NCBI GenBank assembly: GCA_002793035.1
Contig: PFPL01000030.1
Coordinates: 1 to 46,517 of the forward strand
Reading direction: 5' to 3'
DNA: 46,517 bases
From: Candidatus Magasanikbacteria bacterium CG_4_10_14_0_2_um_filter_33_14
Lineage (GTDB): Bacteria > Patescibacteriota > Patescibacteriia > Magasanikbacterales > UBA922
Below are positions 8,805-18,662 of the stretch, one piece after another (the stretch's first letter is position 1; each line of letters opens with the position of its first letter). Below the pieces are notes generated by a model. That model saw only the letters and a list, made by a program, of their open reading frames with translations, did no database searches and was not told the DNA's origin. Position numbers and translations under genes: made by a program.

Positions 8805-10331
8805 TTATTTTTCAAGTCTAGGAAACAATATTTCAGCTTTCTTTATTTCACTTCCTTCTTTTAATTTTCCCCAAATCATCTCTTCTTCTAGAGTTCCTAC
8901 TTCTGTAATTCCTAGTTGGGTCAATATTTTGTTTGCAGTTTCAGGGATAATAGGCAAAATCAATATAGCAATAAGACGCAAACTTTCCACCAAAGTATAA
9001 AGTAGATTTGAGATATCTTCACCATTTTTTGCTTTTTCCCAAGGCTTTTCTACGGAAATAAGAGAATCCAATTTTCCTACAAGTTCATTTATTAATTTTA
9101 CAGTTTCTTCAAAATCAAAATTATCGAAACTATCCAAATATGTTTGCAAAAACTTTAATTCGTGATTTTCTTCTTTATTCCTAGCTGGTATTTTAGAATC
9201 ACTATATTTTTCTATCATTGTCAAAACTCTTGAAGTAAGATTACCAATACCATTTACCAGATGAGCGGTATAAAACTCTTCAAAACGAGAAACAGAAAAA
9301 TCTCCATCTTTGGTTGAGGAAACAGCACCAAGTAAATAATAACGGACAGCATCAGTCCCATATTTTTCTACAACATCTTTTGGATCTATAGTATTGCCGA
9401 GTGACTTACTAATTTTTTCTCCTTCATTTGTCAAATAACCATGAATAAATTCAGATGTAGGTAGTTCCAAACCAGCAGACAAAAGCATAGCAGGCCAATA
9501 AAGAACATGGAATTTACCGATACCTTTGCCAATCACATGAACTACTTCCCTACTATCTTGTCCAACTTGATTCCAATATTTTTGAAATAACTCATTATTT
9601 TCTTCACCATAATTTAGCGCTGTAATATAATTGGACAAAGCATCCACCCATACATACATGATTTGGCTTTCATCACCAGGTACTGGCACTCCCCAATTGT
9701 GAGCACGCTTGACACTACGAGAAATACTAAAGTCTTCCAAGCCACGTTCAATAAAAGCCGACCATTCATTTTTACGAAAGTCTGGGGTAACTTTGATAAT
9801 ATCACTATCCAAAAGTTCTTTTAATTTTTCTTGATAATTTGATAATTTGAAAAACCAATTTTCTTCTTCAACAACTTCTGGTTCAGTCTTATGATCTGGA
9901 CATTTACCATCTTCCAAATCTTCCTCTTTGTAAAAAGCTTCACAACCGACACAATACAGACCTTTGTATTTTCTTTTTTCCAAATCTTCTGATTTGAAAC
10001 TTTGCCAAAGTTTTTTTGCACCTTTGAAATGTCTTTCTTCAGTAGTACGAATAAAATCATCAAATGAAATATTCAAATAATCTTTGAAATTGTAAAAACC
10101 TTTGTAATACTCATCTACGAATTCTTGTACGTCTTTACCTGCTTTTTCTGCTGCCTGCACATTTTTCAAAGAGTTTTCATCTGTACCCGACAAAAAGAAA
10201 ACATCTTTACCCAATAATCTTTGATAACGAGCAACAGCATCGGTTTGAATGTATTCCAAAGCATGACCAATATGTGGTTTACCATTTACATATGGAATAG
10301 CGGTGGAAATGTAATATTTATTTTTGTTCAT
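8805..10331 (-). CDS. metG: Methionine--tRNA ligase
   Basis: ISTAIPYVNGKPHIGHALEYIQTDAVARY, KISKSLGN (KMSKS), HVIGKGIGKFH. Confidence 0.97.
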   Translation of the reverse strand: MNKNKYYISTAIPYVNGKPHIGHALEYIQTDAVARYQRLLGKDVFFLSGTDENSLKNVQAAEKAGKDVQEFVDEYYKGFYNFKDYLNISFDDFIRTTEERHFKGAKKLWQSFKSEDLEKRKYKGLYCVGCEAFYKEEDLEDGKCPDHKTEPEVVEEENWFFKLSNYQEKLKELLDSDIIKVTPDFRKNEWSAFIERGLEDFSISRSVKRAHNWGVPVPGDESQIMYVWVDALSNYITALNYGEENNELFQKYWNQVGQDSREVVHVIGKGIGKFHVLYWPAMLLSAGLELPTSEFIHGYLTNEGEKISKSLGNTIDPKDVVEKYGTDAVRYYLLGAVSSTKDGDFSVSRFEEFYTAHLVNGIGNLTSRVLTMIEKYSDSKIPARNKEENHELKFLQTYLDSFDNFDFEETVKLINELVGKLDSLISVEKPWEKAKNGEDISNLLYTLVESLRLIAILILPIIPETANKILTQLGITEVGTLEEEMIWGKLKEGSEIKKAEILFPRLEK

Positions 10332-11130
10332 AAGTAATATAATTTTTAAAAATATCTATTAATTCATCTAATTTTTCTAAAGTTTGTCTAAAATTTAATT
10401 GTGCTAGTTTATCATCACGTTTAATTGACCAGTGGTTTATATCAAATATAACTAAATTTCCATCTTTTGTAATAGCAATATTATTACTATGAAAATCAGG
10501 CAAAAAAAAGCTAAAAACTTTATCAGAATCTTCCTCCCACATTTTTTCTAATATTGTTTTTAATTCTATAGCATTATTAACTAATTTGTGTTTTTTTTCT
10601 TTCGAAAGTGACAGATGATTATAATTATTTAACTCATTTAAAAAGATATGACCTGGTAATCTTCTTTGAATCTCATACAAAGAAACACTATCATTTTCAT
10701 TTGCACTAGGAATAAAATAAGAATCTAATAAAAATTTTCTACCTGCATCACTAAAATATCTTCTTAAATGATCTTGTCTTTTACTCAAAACAGTTGCTTT
10801 GTCTACTACAGTAACCTTTCCATTTCCATTATAAGACAAAACCCTTTTTTCTTCATCATTTTCAAATAAAAATTTATCAAAAACACTAAAATTACCCGGC
10901 ACCCAACCATCTTCTGTGGATTTTTTATTATATTCTTTTATCACATATTCATCTTTGGAATCTTCGTCCTTGACCAGTTCAGGTATCCTTTCCAAAATCC
11001 ACGGAGGTAAATCAGCCAAAGTTCTAACGGTAGTAACATGACCTTCATTGAAATTACCTTCTCTCACAGGAAAATCATTTGTCAAAAAATTTGGAATACT
11101 AAATAATTCTCTTTTTGCTCCGTCATTCAT
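10318..11130 (-). CDS. Hypothetical protein with phosphotransferase/kinase-like motif
   Basis: FLPDFHSNNIAITKDGNLVIFDINHWS resembles the catalytic loop plus metal-binding Asp of APH/kinase-like folds. Confidence 0.6.
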   Translation of the reverse strand: MNDGAKRELFSIPNFLTNDFPVREGNFNEGHVTTVRTLADLPPWILERIPELVKDEDSKDEYVIKEYNKKSTEDGWVPGNFSVFDKFLFENDEEKRVLSYNGNGKVTVVDKATVLSKRQDHLRRYFSDAGRKFLLDSYFIPSANENDSVSLYEIQRRLPGHIFLNELNNYNHLSLSKEKKHKLVNNAIELKTILEKMWEEDSDKVFSFFLPDFHSNNIAITKDGNLVIFDINHWSIKRDDKLAQLNFRQTLEKLDELIDIFKNYITYEQK

Positions 11131-11140
11131 AATTAAAATT

Positions 11141-11827
11141 TTACTTACTAATAATAATCACAAACTCTCCTTTATCTTTGACCTGCATATCAGCCAAACC
11201 ACCAACAGTACCACGGTAAATAGTTTCAAACTTTTTAGTTAATTCACGACAGATACAAATCTTAGTTTCAGGTTCTAAAAATTCTTGCATACTAGTAATA
11301 GCTTTTAGAATTCTGTGATTTGATTCATAAAAGCAAGTAGTCTGTTCAATATTTTGTAAATTTTGAAAATAAGTCTGTCTACCTTTTTTTTGTGGAGGAA
11401 ATCCCAGGAAAATAAATTTGTCAGTTGGAAATCCAGAAATTGAAAGAGCTGTAACAACAGCAGAGACTCCAGGAATAGGAATTACTTCGTATTTGTTTAT
11501 TGGATTATTAGTTAATTGGTTTATTAGAATATTACCCGGGTCGGAAATTCCAGGAGTGCCAGCATCTGTTACTAAAGCAAGGTTTTTCCCTTCATCTAAT
11601 AAACTAATAATCAAATCAACTTTTTTATCATTACTATGCTGATGATAACTAATAGTCTTGGTACTTATTTCATAATGATTCAAAATCTTTTGAGTAACTC
11701 TAGTATCTTCACACAACACAAAATCTACACTTTTCAATGTTTCCAAAGCACGCAAAGTGATATCTCCTAGATTACCAATAGGCGTTGCCACTATGTATAA
11801 TTTTCCAAAATCAGTTGTCATAATCAT
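11141..11827 (-). CDS. rsmI: 16S rRNA (cytidine(1402)-2'-O)-methyltransferase
   Basis: LYIVATPIGNLGDITLRALETLKSVDFVLCEDTR, SYHQHS, LVTDAGTPGISDPG, PIPGVSAVV. Confidence 0.95.
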   Translation of the reverse strand: MIMTTDFGKLYIVATPIGNLGDITLRALETLKSVDFVLCEDTRVTQKILNHYEISTKTISYHQHSNDKKVDLIISLLDEGKNLALVTDAGTPGISDPGNILINQLTNNPINKYEVIPIPGVSAVVTALSISGFPTDKFIFLGFPPQKKGRQTYFQNLQNIEQTTCFYESNHRILKAITSMQEFLEPETKICICRELTKKFETIYRGTVGGLADMQVKDKGEFVIIISK

Positions 11828-11882
11828 TGTTTCTTAATTATTGCTTCTTATATAATAACAAATTTGGCAAAAAAATCAACTA

Positions 11883-11911
11883 TTGACAAAAGAATAAAAT
11901 TATGCTAAATT
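11883..11911 (+). promoter_or_regulatory. Sigma-70-type promoter for small ORF 11977-12189
   Basis: TTGACA - 17 nt - TAAATT. Confidence 0.6.
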
Positions 11912-11976
11912 AAGCTGTCAAATTTGAGGACTTCTCTCATATTTGATCAAGAAAAACCAGAAAAAGGACAAAAAAC

Positions 11977-12189
11977 GTGAGTTGGAAGGAAACATTACAC
12001 AAATGCACCGAAATTGGTGCGGCAATCGGGATCATAATAGGTCTCTTCCTTGGTCCAAAATACACGGACTTCCTCACAGGCATCATCATAGGTCCTTTCC
12101 TATGTGCTTTTCTAGGGATTGTCTTGGGAGCATTCGCAACTCCGGTTGTGAAGTGCCTTCACTCCCTTTTCAACTATATCATCCAATAG
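11977..12189 (+). CDS. Small hydrophobic Gly-rich membrane protein (GTG start)
   Basis: 70 aa; two hydrophobic Gly-zipper-like segments (GAAIGIIIGLFLGP, GIIIGPFLCAFLGIVLGAF); AAGGA upstream; own promoter and terminator. Confidence 0.55.
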   Translation: MSWKETLHKCTEIGAAIGIIIGLFLGPKYTDFLTGIIIGPFLCAFLGIVLGAFATPVVKCLHSLFNYIIQ

Positions 12190-12247
12190 AGGTAAAAAAC
12201 AAAACGTGGGCGAAAAGAAGATATACTTCTCTAGCCCACACAGATAT

Positions 12248-12278
12248 TATCTTGCAAAAACAAGATTTTTTTTTGTTT
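12248..12278 (+). terminator. Intrinsic terminator ATCTTG-CAAAAA-CAAGAT-TTTTTTT
   Basis: Perfect 6-bp stem plus T tract. Confidence 0.75.
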
Positions 12279-12317
12279 TTATGATATAATTAAATTTTAA
12301 AATAAATAATAAAATAT

Positions 12318-13709
12318 ATGAAAAAAAGTCTCACTTTTCTGACAATTATTAGTCTACTACTGCCAAACATCAGTTTGGCCACAGAATTCAACCCAAATTT
12401 CATCATCACCGATGAAGCAATGCAAAACAAAGATGCTATGAATGCTACAGACATTCAAGTTTTTTTACAAGAAAAAAACAGTTACCTGAGTGACTTTGTT
12501 ACAGAATATATAGACGGAACCAATCGTAAAGCTTCTTATATTATTTATGATTCCGCACAAAAATATAATATCAGTCCAAAATATTTACTTGTAAAACTAC
12601 AAAAAGAACAAAGTCTAGTAACAGAAGATAGTCCAACCCAAAAACAACTTGATTGGGCCACTGGTTTTGCTGTTTGTGATAGTTGTGCGATGGATGATCC
12701 AAAAATCCAAGAATACAAAGGCTTCGTCAACCAAGTAGATAGTGCAGCAGCCGTCATGCGTAGTTATTATAATAAATATGTTTCACAAAGTTGGATAAAA
12801 CGTGCCGGACAATCTTATACAATAGATGGTGAAATAGTGACCCCAGCCAACAATGCAACAGCTTTTCTATATACTTATACTCCTCATTTACATGGCAATG
12901 AAAATTTTTGGACTATCTGGCAAGCTTGGTTCGAACAAAGCTACCCAGATGGCACTTTGGCAAAGACTTCAGATAGCTCAGATATCTACCTAATTCAAGA
13001 TGGTAAAAAAAGAAAAATTGCCAACATGACTTCTCTTGTCACTCGTTTTGATCAAAATCTAATTATCACCATTCCAGCCTCAGAACTTGCCAAACTAGAA
13101 GCAGGAAGTGAAATAAAATTACCAAACTATGCGATAGTCAATGCACCTTCTGGCTATTACTTACTAGATTATGAATATAAACGAAAATTTGATAGTTACG
13201 ACGTAGTCAAAAAAATTGGTTACAATCCTGATGAAGTAATAGATGTTACAGAAAGTGATTTAAATGATTATAGTCTAGGTGAACCTATTAGTCTAAATGA
13301 AGAAAATGTCACAGGTAAACTCTTGAAACTAAAAGTAAATGGTGAAATGTATTATATAAAAGGCAATAAATATTATCCTATAATTGACAAAAATATAGCC
13401 AAAATAAATTTCCCAGATTTGACAATAGAAGATGCTGAAGTGTCTGAATTTAGTACTTTAAATCGTATGGATCCTATTTTACCAAAAGATGGTTCTATCA
13501 TTGGGATAGAAGGTTCACCTTATATATATGTAATGGAAAATGGTAAAAAGAGACATATCGCTGATGAAAAAGCTTTCAATACTTTTGGCTACAATTGGAA
13601 CAATATCATCTGGTTGAATTTCTATTCAGGACTTATCATACCAGATGGCCAGGCCTTGCAATTAATTGAACAACTTGATACTTTAGATATGGCTACTAAA
13701 GTAGAATAA
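12318..13709 (+). CDS. Secreted protein with lysozyme-like N-terminal region and repeated C-terminal motifs
   Basis: Signal peptide; AQKYNISPKYLLVKLQKEQSLV...; repeats LIQDGKKRKIANM / YYIKGNKYYPIIDK / YVMENGKKRHIADEKAF. Confidence 0.7.
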   Translation: MKKSLTFLTIISLLLPNISLATEFNPNFIITDEAMQNKDAMNATDIQVFLQEKNSYLSDFVTEYIDGTNRKASYIIYDSAQKYNISPKYLLVKLQKEQSLVTEDSPTQKQLDWATGFAVCDSCAMDDPKIQEYKGFVNQVDSAAAVMRSYYNKYVSQSWIKRAGQSYTIDGEIVTPANNATAFLYTYTPHLHGNENFWTIWQAWFEQSYPDGTLAKTSDSSDIYLIQDGKKRKIANMTSLVTRFDQNLIITIPASELAKLEAGSEIKLPNYAIVNAPSGYYLLDYEYKRKFDSYDVVKKIGYNPDEVIDVTESDLNDYSLGEPISLNEENVTGKLLKLKVNGEMYYIKGNKYYPIIDKNIAKINFPDLTIEDAEVSEFSTLNRMDPILPKDGSIIGIEGSPYIYVMENGKKRHIADEKAFNTFGYNWNNIIWLNFYSGLIIPDGQALQLIEQLDTLDMATKVE

Positions 13710-13718
13710 TTAAACAAT

Positions 13719-14510
13719 ATGCCCATAGTATTTGCCGGAATTACTCCACATCCACCTATACTAATTGAAAGTATTGGAAAAGGACAAGAAGACAAAATTC
13801 CAAAAACAATCGACGCTCTCTCAAAAATAGAGCAAGATTTGTATATCAGTAAACCTGATGTTTTAGTAATTTTGTCACCTCATAACCAAATCTTTGAAAA
13901 AGTCTTTTCTCTAAATCTTTGTGAAAATTTTACTTCTAATTATGAAAAATTTGGTGATTTTTCTACAGAAGAAAATTGGATAGGAGAAATGATACTGCCT
14001 TATATCATAAAAGAAAAGTCTATTGAAAAAAACCTAAATGTACAACTTATCACCGAAAAAAAACTTGATCATGGAACAACAATTCCTCTACACATGCTCA
14101 CAAAAAATATAAGTAATATAAAAATATTACCGATTGGTGAATCCAAACTGTCACCAAAAGAACAATTGAATTTTGGGAAACTACTCTATGAAGTATTTTC
14201 CGAATCAGAAAAACGCATAGCCATCATAGCTTCTACTGAACTTTCACAGGCTCTAAATAGTGACTCACCAGCAGGTTTTCACAAAGCAGGTCAAGAATTT
14301 GATGACAAAATAATTGAATTATTACAAAACCACAATACTGCTGGAATAGCACAAATAGACTCTGAAATTATAGAGAAGTCAGCTCAATGTGGTTATAATT
14401 CTCTTTTGATACTACTTGGTTGTCTAAAAAACATAAACTATGATTTCAAAAATTTATCTTATGAAACAACACTAGGCATTGGTTATTTAACAGGCGAGTT
14501 TGTTTTTTAA
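13719..14510 (+). CDS. LigB/Memo-superfamily (class III extradiol dioxygenase-like) protein
   Basis: MPIVFAGITPHPPILIESIG, DVLVILSPHNQ, LDHGTTIPLHML, IIASTELSQAL. Confidence 0.75.
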   Translation: MPIVFAGITPHPPILIESIGKGQEDKIPKTIDALSKIEQDLYISKPDVLVILSPHNQIFEKVFSLNLCENFTSNYEKFGDFSTEENWIGEMILPYIIKEKSIEKNLNVQLITEKKLDHGTTIPLHMLTKNISNIKILPIGESKLSPKEQLNFGKLLYEVFSESEKRIAIIASTELSQALNSDSPAGFHKAGQEFDDKIIELLQNHNTAGIAQIDSEIIEKSAQCGYNSLLILLGCLKNINYDFKNLSYETTLGIGYLTGEFVF

Positions 14511-14524
14511 ATAAAATTTTATTT

Positions 14525-16393
14525 GTGATTGCAAAAATAATACCAATAAAGAGATTGCCACGAAATTTTTCTTCTTTTGATTATACTGTAGCGGAAAACA
14601 TTGAAGACTCTCTCAAGGTAGGACAATTAGTCGAAATACCCTTCCGCTCCAAAAATATTTTTGGAGTTGTTTTTAGTATAGAAAAGAATGACAATGAAAA
14701 ATTAAAAGAGCTAAAAACAATAATAAATGAAACACCGATTTTTACGAAAAAACAATTGGAAATGTATATAATTCTTGCAGAAATATATCTAGTCTCCCCT
14801 ACTATATTTCTCAAGATGGCACTGCTACCTTTACAAAAAAGAAAGCTAGGGAAAATGGAACTCAAAAATATAGCAAAAATAGAATCAAAAGAAATCAATA
14901 ATTCTTATTTTTTTTACCAATCAAAACAAGAACATAAAAAACTTTTCAAAGAAATAACTGCCAATACTCTTATTATTGTACCTGAAGTCAGGCACATCGA
15001 AGAATTGAAAAAAATGCTCCCAAAAAAACAACAAGAAAAAGTAGCTACTTGGTACTCTGAAATGAGCGACAAAGAAAAATTTGAAACTTGGCTAAACATA
15101 AAAAATGAAGAAAAAACTATTGTAATAGGTACACGCAATTCTATATTTTTGCCATTCAACAATTTAACTAAAATAATCTTGGATTACGAACATGATGAAA
15201 ATCTCAAAAGCTGGGATAGTACCCCAAAGTTTCATACTAAAGACATTTTGAAATTTTTACAAAAGCTTTATTCTTGTGAAATCTTATTTGCTAGTTTTTC
15301 TCCTAGTTTTGAAAAATACTACGAAATAACAAAATCCAAATTAGACTATCAAGGTGAGCTAAATAAAGAAAAATTATTGTTTCCAGAAAATAAAAAAAAT
15401 CTACCTAGTCTTGTAAACCTATCGAACAATAATTTTATTCAAAACAAATCAGTCTTTTCTTTAGATCTCGAAGACCAAATAAAAAATACAGAAAAAGACA
15501 TTTTTATTTATATAAATAAACGTGGTTTTGCTACGACAACTATTTGTCACAACTGTGGCTATATCGCACGTGATCCTGAAAGTAACATGCCACTTATCTA
15601 TGAAAAAAGCACCAACCAACTTTATTCTCCTTATAGCAAATATAGTCAAAAATTCAATCCCTTTTGTCCAAAATGTAAAAGTGAATTACTAAAAAATTAT
15701 GGATATGGTACAGAATTGATAGAGCAAGAAGTATATAAAATATTGAACACCAAAAATACTCACAAGGTTTTGAAGCTCGACAAAGACAGTGTTCAAGAGT
15801 TGAAACCACAAAATAAACCAAAAATAATCATTGGCACCAACGCAGCTTTCAAAGCTATCAATTGGGAAGAAACAGAACTTATTATTTTCCTGGATATCGA
15901 TAGACAATTGGCCATTCCAGAATATCTTAGTCTAGAAAATGTTTGGCACACTATACAAGAAGTAGAATATTATAGACAAAATTCTAGCCAATTTTATATT
16001 CAGACGGCTAACCCCGAACACACTGTTTTTAAGTCACTAGGAGAAAAAGATAGAATATATAGAACCGATTTGAATAACCGCAAAAACCTAGCTTTATTTC
16101 CTTATCAATATATAGTAAAATATTATTGTGGTACAGATACTAGTTTGAAAAGCAAAGAGATAACTGAACAAACTGTCCGCAATATCAATCAAGCGTTGAC
16201 AAAACTAGAAAAAAGTGCTATAGTACTCGGCCCATACGAGATGCAACCAAAGTACTTTCGTAGGCAATATTGGTGGGGTTTTGCTCTAAAAATATCTGAC
16301 AAAAATCCTTTGTCAGTAATCAGGCAACTAAATCAATATATACCAGGAAATTTCAAAATAGACCCTAATCCCATTTCTTTGCTTTCTCCATAA
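14525..16393 (+). CDS. priA: PriA-like primosomal protein N', ATPase-motif-deficient (GTG start)
   Basis: PriA-like N-terminal domain, LIIVPEV, IVIGTRNSIFLPF, DYEHD, Zn motifs CHNCGY/CPKC; Walker A absent. Confidence 0.75.
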   Translation: MIAKIIPIKRLPRNFSSFDYTVAENIEDSLKVGQLVEIPFRSKNIFGVVFSIEKNDNEKLKELKTIINETPIFTKKQLEMYIILAEIYLVSPTIFLKMALLPLQKRKLGKMELKNIAKIESKEINNSYFFYQSKQEHKKLFKEITANTLIIVPEVRHIEELKKMLPKKQQEKVATWYSEMSDKEKFETWLNIKNEEKTIVIGTRNSIFLPFNNLTKIILDYEHDENLKSWDSTPKFHTKDILKFLQKLYSCEILFASFSPSFEKYYEITKSKLDYQGELNKEKLLFPENKKNLPSLVNLSNNNFIQNKSVFSLDLEDQIKNTEKDIFIYINKRGFATTTICHNCGYIARDPESNMPLIYEKSTNQLYSPYSKYSQKFNPFCPKCKSELLKNYGYGTELIEQEVYKILNTKNTHKVLKLDKDSVQELKPQNKPKIIIGTNAAFKAINWEETELIIFLDIDRQLAIPEYLSLENVWHTIQEVEYYRQNSSQFYIQTANPEHTVFKSLGEKDRIYRTDLNNRKNLALFPYQYIVKYYCGTDTSLKSKEITEQTVRNINQALTKLEKSAIVLGPYEMQPKYFRRQYWWGFALKISDKNPLSVIRQLNQYIPGNFKIDPNPISLLSP

Positions 16394-16507
16394 TTAAACT
16401 TGCTGAAATAATAGTATTATCCTAAATAAATTTAGTAATACTACAAATATTTTTTTCAAAAATTAACCTTAATAAAAAAAGACTTTAAAAACTTTCGACT
16501 ATTTAAT

Positions 16508-17005
16508 ATGACTCTAGATATCATCACAATTCCAAATGAAAACTTGAGAAAAAGATCCATCGAAGTGGACCTAGATTTTGTAAATGATACTAGTAGCCAA
16601 AAACTCTTTGACGATATGATAAAGACTATGTATGAAGATGATGGTATTGGTCTAGCAGCTCCTCAAATCGGCAAAAATATCCGTGTCTGTGTGATTGGTA
16701 AAGATGCCCTAAAACTAGACAAACATAATACTTTACCTGTAGAAGACTTGATTTTAATAAATCCTACTTGGCAAAAAATAAACAAAAAAACTCATATAGA
16801 TTTGGAAGGATGTCTTTCTGTACCAAAAACTTATGGAAAAGTAAAACGCTACAAAAATATTTATGTAGAAGCACTAAATAGAAATGGAGAAAGAATAGAA
16901 TTTGAAGCCAACCATTTTTTTGCTCGTGCAATACAACATGAAGTAGATCATCTTGATGGAATTTTATTTATTGACAAAGCGACTGGAATTTACGAAGTAG
17001 AATAA
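16508..17005 (+). CDS. def: Peptide deformylase
   Basis: GIGLAAPQIG, EGCLSVP, QHEVDHLDGILF. Confidence 0.96.
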   Translation: MTLDIITIPNENLRKRSIEVDLDFVNDTSSQKLFDDMIKTMYEDDGIGLAAPQIGKNIRVCVIGKDALKLDKHNTLPVEDLILINPTWQKINKKTHIDLEGCLSVPKTYGKVKRYKNIYVEALNRNGERIEFEANHFFARAIQHEVDHLDGILFIDKATGIYEVE

Positions 17006-17007
17006 AA

Positions 17008-17034
17008 TAAACACACGCTAAACGTGTTTTTATT
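17008..17034 (+). terminator. Terminator after def
   Basis: ACACG-CTAAA-CGTGT followed by T-rich tract. Confidence 0.6.
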
Positions 17035-17073
17035 GATTTTTATTTATATTTTAGATAAAATAAGATACAATCA

Positions 17074-17102
17074 GGTGGGTAGACAAAAAATGTCTACCCA
17101 AC
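17074..17102. terminator. GGGTAGACA-N5-TGTCTACCC hairpin (3' end of minus-strand ORF 17128-17622)
   Basis: 9-bp perfect inverted repeat. Confidence 0.45.
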
Positions 17103-17127
17103 CCGATACACACCACAGATTTATGTG

Positions 17128-17622
17128 CTAGTTTGAGTAAATATGAGAGATATCTTTCATTTTCAGTCCCGTATTCTCCTGTTTTGTGTCAACGGCCAAG
17201 AAAATTTTGTACTTTCCATTTCTTGCGAGAGAGACGAGCCAAATCCTTGACCAGAGCCACAGATCTTCTACTCTAACCAATCCGTAGAACTTGGTGCGAG
17301 CCAAATTACAGTGGTTAGAAGGCCTAAGTTCCTTCCAGAAATGCATCGGGATGAACTCCCGACTCTCACTACTGAAAGGACCAATCTCAAACACGTCTGT
17401 GTCTACCCCCTCTAGTGAAAATTTTGGAAACTTGGAAATGCAAGACGTCTTAATCAACCTCTTATCTCTTAAGAAAAGAGACGGCCGTAGCAAGAGATGT
17501 CTTGGATGCGCGAGTATAATATTGCGATTCTCGACTACGGCATCCATCCAAGTGTCGTATTGATCTTCCCTCATACCCCCTTCCTCAATGAGGTAGCGCG
17601 TCCCCGTATAAATAAGAGACAA
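17128..17622 (-). CDS. Hypothetical orphan protein in GC-richer island (TTG start)
   Basis: 164 aa ORF; AAGGAG upstream of TTG on minus; composition differs from flanks. Confidence 0.5.
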   Translation of the reverse strand: MSLIYTGTRYLIEEGGMREDQYDTWMDAVVENRNIILAHPRHLLLRPSLFLRDKRLIKTSCISKFPKFSLEGVDTDVFEIGPFSSESREFIPMHFWKELRPSNHCNLARTKFYGLVRVEDLWLWSRIWLVSLARNGKYKIFLAVDTKQENTGLKMKDISHIYSN

Positions 17623-17728
17623 AACAAATCTCCTTCTTTACTCTATGCTATGGCAATTAAGTATCAGACTTACTGTAAGTCATCTACTATCTACCTTTTG
17701 ATAAAAAATCTATCAATATTTACCAATT

Positions 17729-18658
17729 ATGTCAATATCAAAAACAAAAATCATTTTCTTCGGTACTCACAAATTTGCTTCTGTCATTCTACAAAGTCTT
17801 ATCAATGATGAAAGGTTTGAAATAAAAAAAGTAATCACCCAACCAGACAAACCAGTCGGACGTAAACAAATTTTACAAAAATCTCCTGTTAAACTTTTGG
17901 CAGAAGAAAATGCTTTGGATATAGACCAACCAGAAAGTTTAAGAAACTATGAACTAAGAACTATGAACTCTGAACTATTCATAGTCGCTCAATATGGACT
18001 TCTTATCCCAGAAAGTATTTTGAATATTCCAAAATTTGGAACTATCAATACTCACACTTCCCTACTGCCAAAATATCGTGGTGCTTCCCCAATCCAATCG
18101 GCAATTTTTAATGGCGAAACAAAAACAGGTGTAACCATAATGCTCATGGACAAAGGTATGGACTCTGGCCCAATTTTGACCCAAAAAGAAGTCGATATAT
18201 TGCCAGATGATACTTATCTCATGTTGGATACAAAAATGGCGCAAATCGCTTCTGAATTGCTTATAGAGACTGTTCCTAAATATCTTGACGGAGAAATACA
18301 ACCACAAGCTCAAAATGAATCTCAAATAACCCTTTGTAAAAAATTAGATAGAGATGATGGTGAAGTAGATTGGCAAAAAACTACTCAAGAAATCTATAAC
18401 CAATATCGGGCATTTACTCCATGGCCAGGTGTTTGGACTACTTGGAATAACAAACGTCTAAAATTATTAGAAATACGTCCTTCTAACAAAAAAATAAAAG
18501 CAGGCCAAGTCCAAATAGAAAATGACACAATGTATATCGGTACAAAAAATACTTCTATTGAAATAAAAAAATTGCAACTAGAAGGCAAACCAGCCATGAA
18601 TGCTCAAGTATTTATAAATGGCTACAAAAATATAAACGGACAAAATATTGCTAACTAA
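17729..18658 (+). CDS. fmt: Methionyl-tRNA formyltransferase
   Basis: KIIFFGTHKFA, HTSLLPKYRGASPIQSAIFNGETKTGVTIMLMDKGMDSGPIL. Confidence 0.96.
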   Translation: MSISKTKIIFFGTHKFASVILQSLINDERFEIKKVITQPDKPVGRKQILQKSPVKLLAEENALDIDQPESLRNYELRTMNSELFIVAQYGLLIPESILNIPKFGTINTHTSLLPKYRGASPIQSAIFNGETKTGVTIMLMDKGMDSGPILTQKEVDILPDDTYLMLDTKMAQIASELLIETVPKYLDGEIQPQAQNESQITLCKKLDRDDGEVDWQKTTQEIYNQYRAFTPWPGVWTTWNNKRLKLLEIRPSNKKIKAGQVQIENDTMYIGTKNTSIEIKKLQLEGKPAMNAQVFINGYKNINGQNIAN

Positions 18659-18662
18659 AATT

